Source: Geminicoccaceae bacterium (GTDB lineage Bacteria; Pseudomonadota; Alphaproteobacteria; Geminicoccales; Geminicoccaceae). From it: a DNA stretch of 5,368 nt. Positions 4,749 through 5,368 of this stretch are shown piece after piece. The stretch spans positions 915 to 6,282 of the forward strand of contig JAPJRA010000236.1 of NCBI GenBank assembly GCA_030824835.1, in the 5' to 3' direction. The notes beneath the pieces are model-generated. The model had not been told where the DNA came from and searched no databases. It saw only the letters and a list, made by a program, of their open reading frames with translations. Position numbers and translations under genes: made by a program. Position 1 is the first letter of the stretch; each line of letters begins with the position of its first letter.

Positions 4749-5368
4749 GTGCACCCAAGAAAAAAACGCCTGATGGCAGCAATATCGCTGCTGGTCGGAT
4801 GCGGCAGCGCGAGTGTCGCTCACGCCGTCGAAGCCCCGGCCGAGCCGGCCGGGCAGACCAAGGCCCGAGAGCGCCTGCTCAAGGCCGTGACGGTCGATGG
4901 GGTCATGAAGCACGAGAAAGCCCTGGCCAAGATCGCCAAGCAGAATGACGGTACGCGTGCCTCTGGTACGCCCGGCTACGGCGCCTCGGTCAAGTATGTG
5001 ACGACCGAGCTGAAGAAGGCCGGGTACAGAGTGACGGTGCAGCCGTTCACGTACCGATACTTCGAGGAGACCGCGCCGCCGACGATGGCGCGCACGTCCC
5101 CCAATCCCACCACGTTCATTGCCGGCACCGACTTCCTGTCGATGGAGTATTCCGCCGGCGGCGCCGCGGCCGGGCGACTGGTACCGACCACCGATGTCAT
5201 CATCCCGCCGCCGGCCGTACCCGGTTCCACCAGCGGCTGCGAGCTGGCCGACTTTCCGACCCCGCCCGCCGCGGGCTCGGTGGCGCTGATTCAGCGCGGC
5301 ACCTGCACGTTTGCGCAAAAGGCTCTGAACGCCGCTGCCGCCGGCTATGCCGCTGCCGTGATCTTCAA
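4749..5368 (+). CDS. Exported M28-type aminopeptidase with PA domain, 3' end cut by the window
   Basis: The first 206 codons of a secreted peptidase resembling aminopeptidase Y/SGAP-type M28 metallopeptidases, zinc enzymes that remove N-terminal residues from peptides. It starts at GTG 4749 after a well-placed GGAGG. Residues 1-26 are an export signal (PRKKR, then LMAAISLLVG). Two cleavage options exist: a lipobox-like LVGC ending at Cys18, or signal peptidase I after AHA (24-26). The family N-terminal block VMKHEKALAKIAKQNDGTRASGTPGY is recognisable in pieces at 52-77 (NDGTRASGTPGY 66-77), followed by AGYRVTVQPF 91-100 and a DFLSMEYS segment. A protease-associated (PA) domain begins near residue 125 and includes STSGCE (160-165) and VALIQRGTCTFAQKA (178-192); Cys164 and Cys186 could form its disulfide. 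The zinc ligands and catalytic residues lie beyond the window, so activity cannot be judged. No functional link to the TRAP genes is evident. Confidence 0.88.
   Translation, partial: MHPRKKRLMAAISLLVGCGSASVAHAVEAPAEPAGQTKARERLLKAVTVDGVMKHEKALAKIAKQNDGTRASGTPGYGASVKYVTTELKKAGYRVTVQPFTYRYFEETAPPTMARTSPNPTTFIAGTDFLSMEYSAGGAAAGRLVPTTDVIIPPPAVPGSTSGCELADFPTPPAAGSVALIQRGTCTFAQKALNAAAAGYAAAVIF

Overview
The window is GC-rich bacterial DNA with the codon use and gene content of a proteobacterium, most likely an alphaproteobacterium. That assignment is an inference from two DctP-type TRAP solute receptors, a LacI-family regulator and IS6/IS1182-type transposase debris; no marker gene fixes the genus. 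No tRNA, rRNA, CRISPR array or phage module was seen.

Left part (1-2486, all on the minus strand): positions 1-855 hold the first 285 codons of a periplasmic TRAP receptor (receptor A), which runs off the left edge. A 533-base non-coding stretch with a candidate promoter follows. Positions 1389-2486 encode a full-length LacI-family repressor that probably starts at TTG.

Centre (2487-3677): a 168-base divergent control region separates the repressor from a complete second TRAP receptor (receptor B, plus strand). It holds a good sigma-70-type promoter for receptor B and three short palindromes, one of them between the -35 and -10 boxes. The natural reading is that the repressor senses a sugar-like or sugar-acid ligand and controls receptor B and possibly receptor A. 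The two receptors are clear paralogues (about 57 of 89 residues identical over the ligand-binding core, by hand count). Receptor B has no DctQ/DctM membrane genes downstream; those of receptor A would have to lie left of the window.

Right part (3678-5368): about 1 kb without an intact gene. It contains a nested insertion-sequence scar, in which the two ends of an IS6-type transposase (plus strand) flank a frameshifted IS1182-like transposase fragment (minus strand). An AT-rich patch with one doubtful small ORF follows. At 4749 an exported M28-type aminopeptidase with a PA domain begins and runs off the right edge.

Nothing here demonstrates a new biological system. The parts most worth a second look are the regulator-centred pair of TRAP receptors, one apparently an orphan, the palindrome-dense divergent promoter, and the nested transposase scar.
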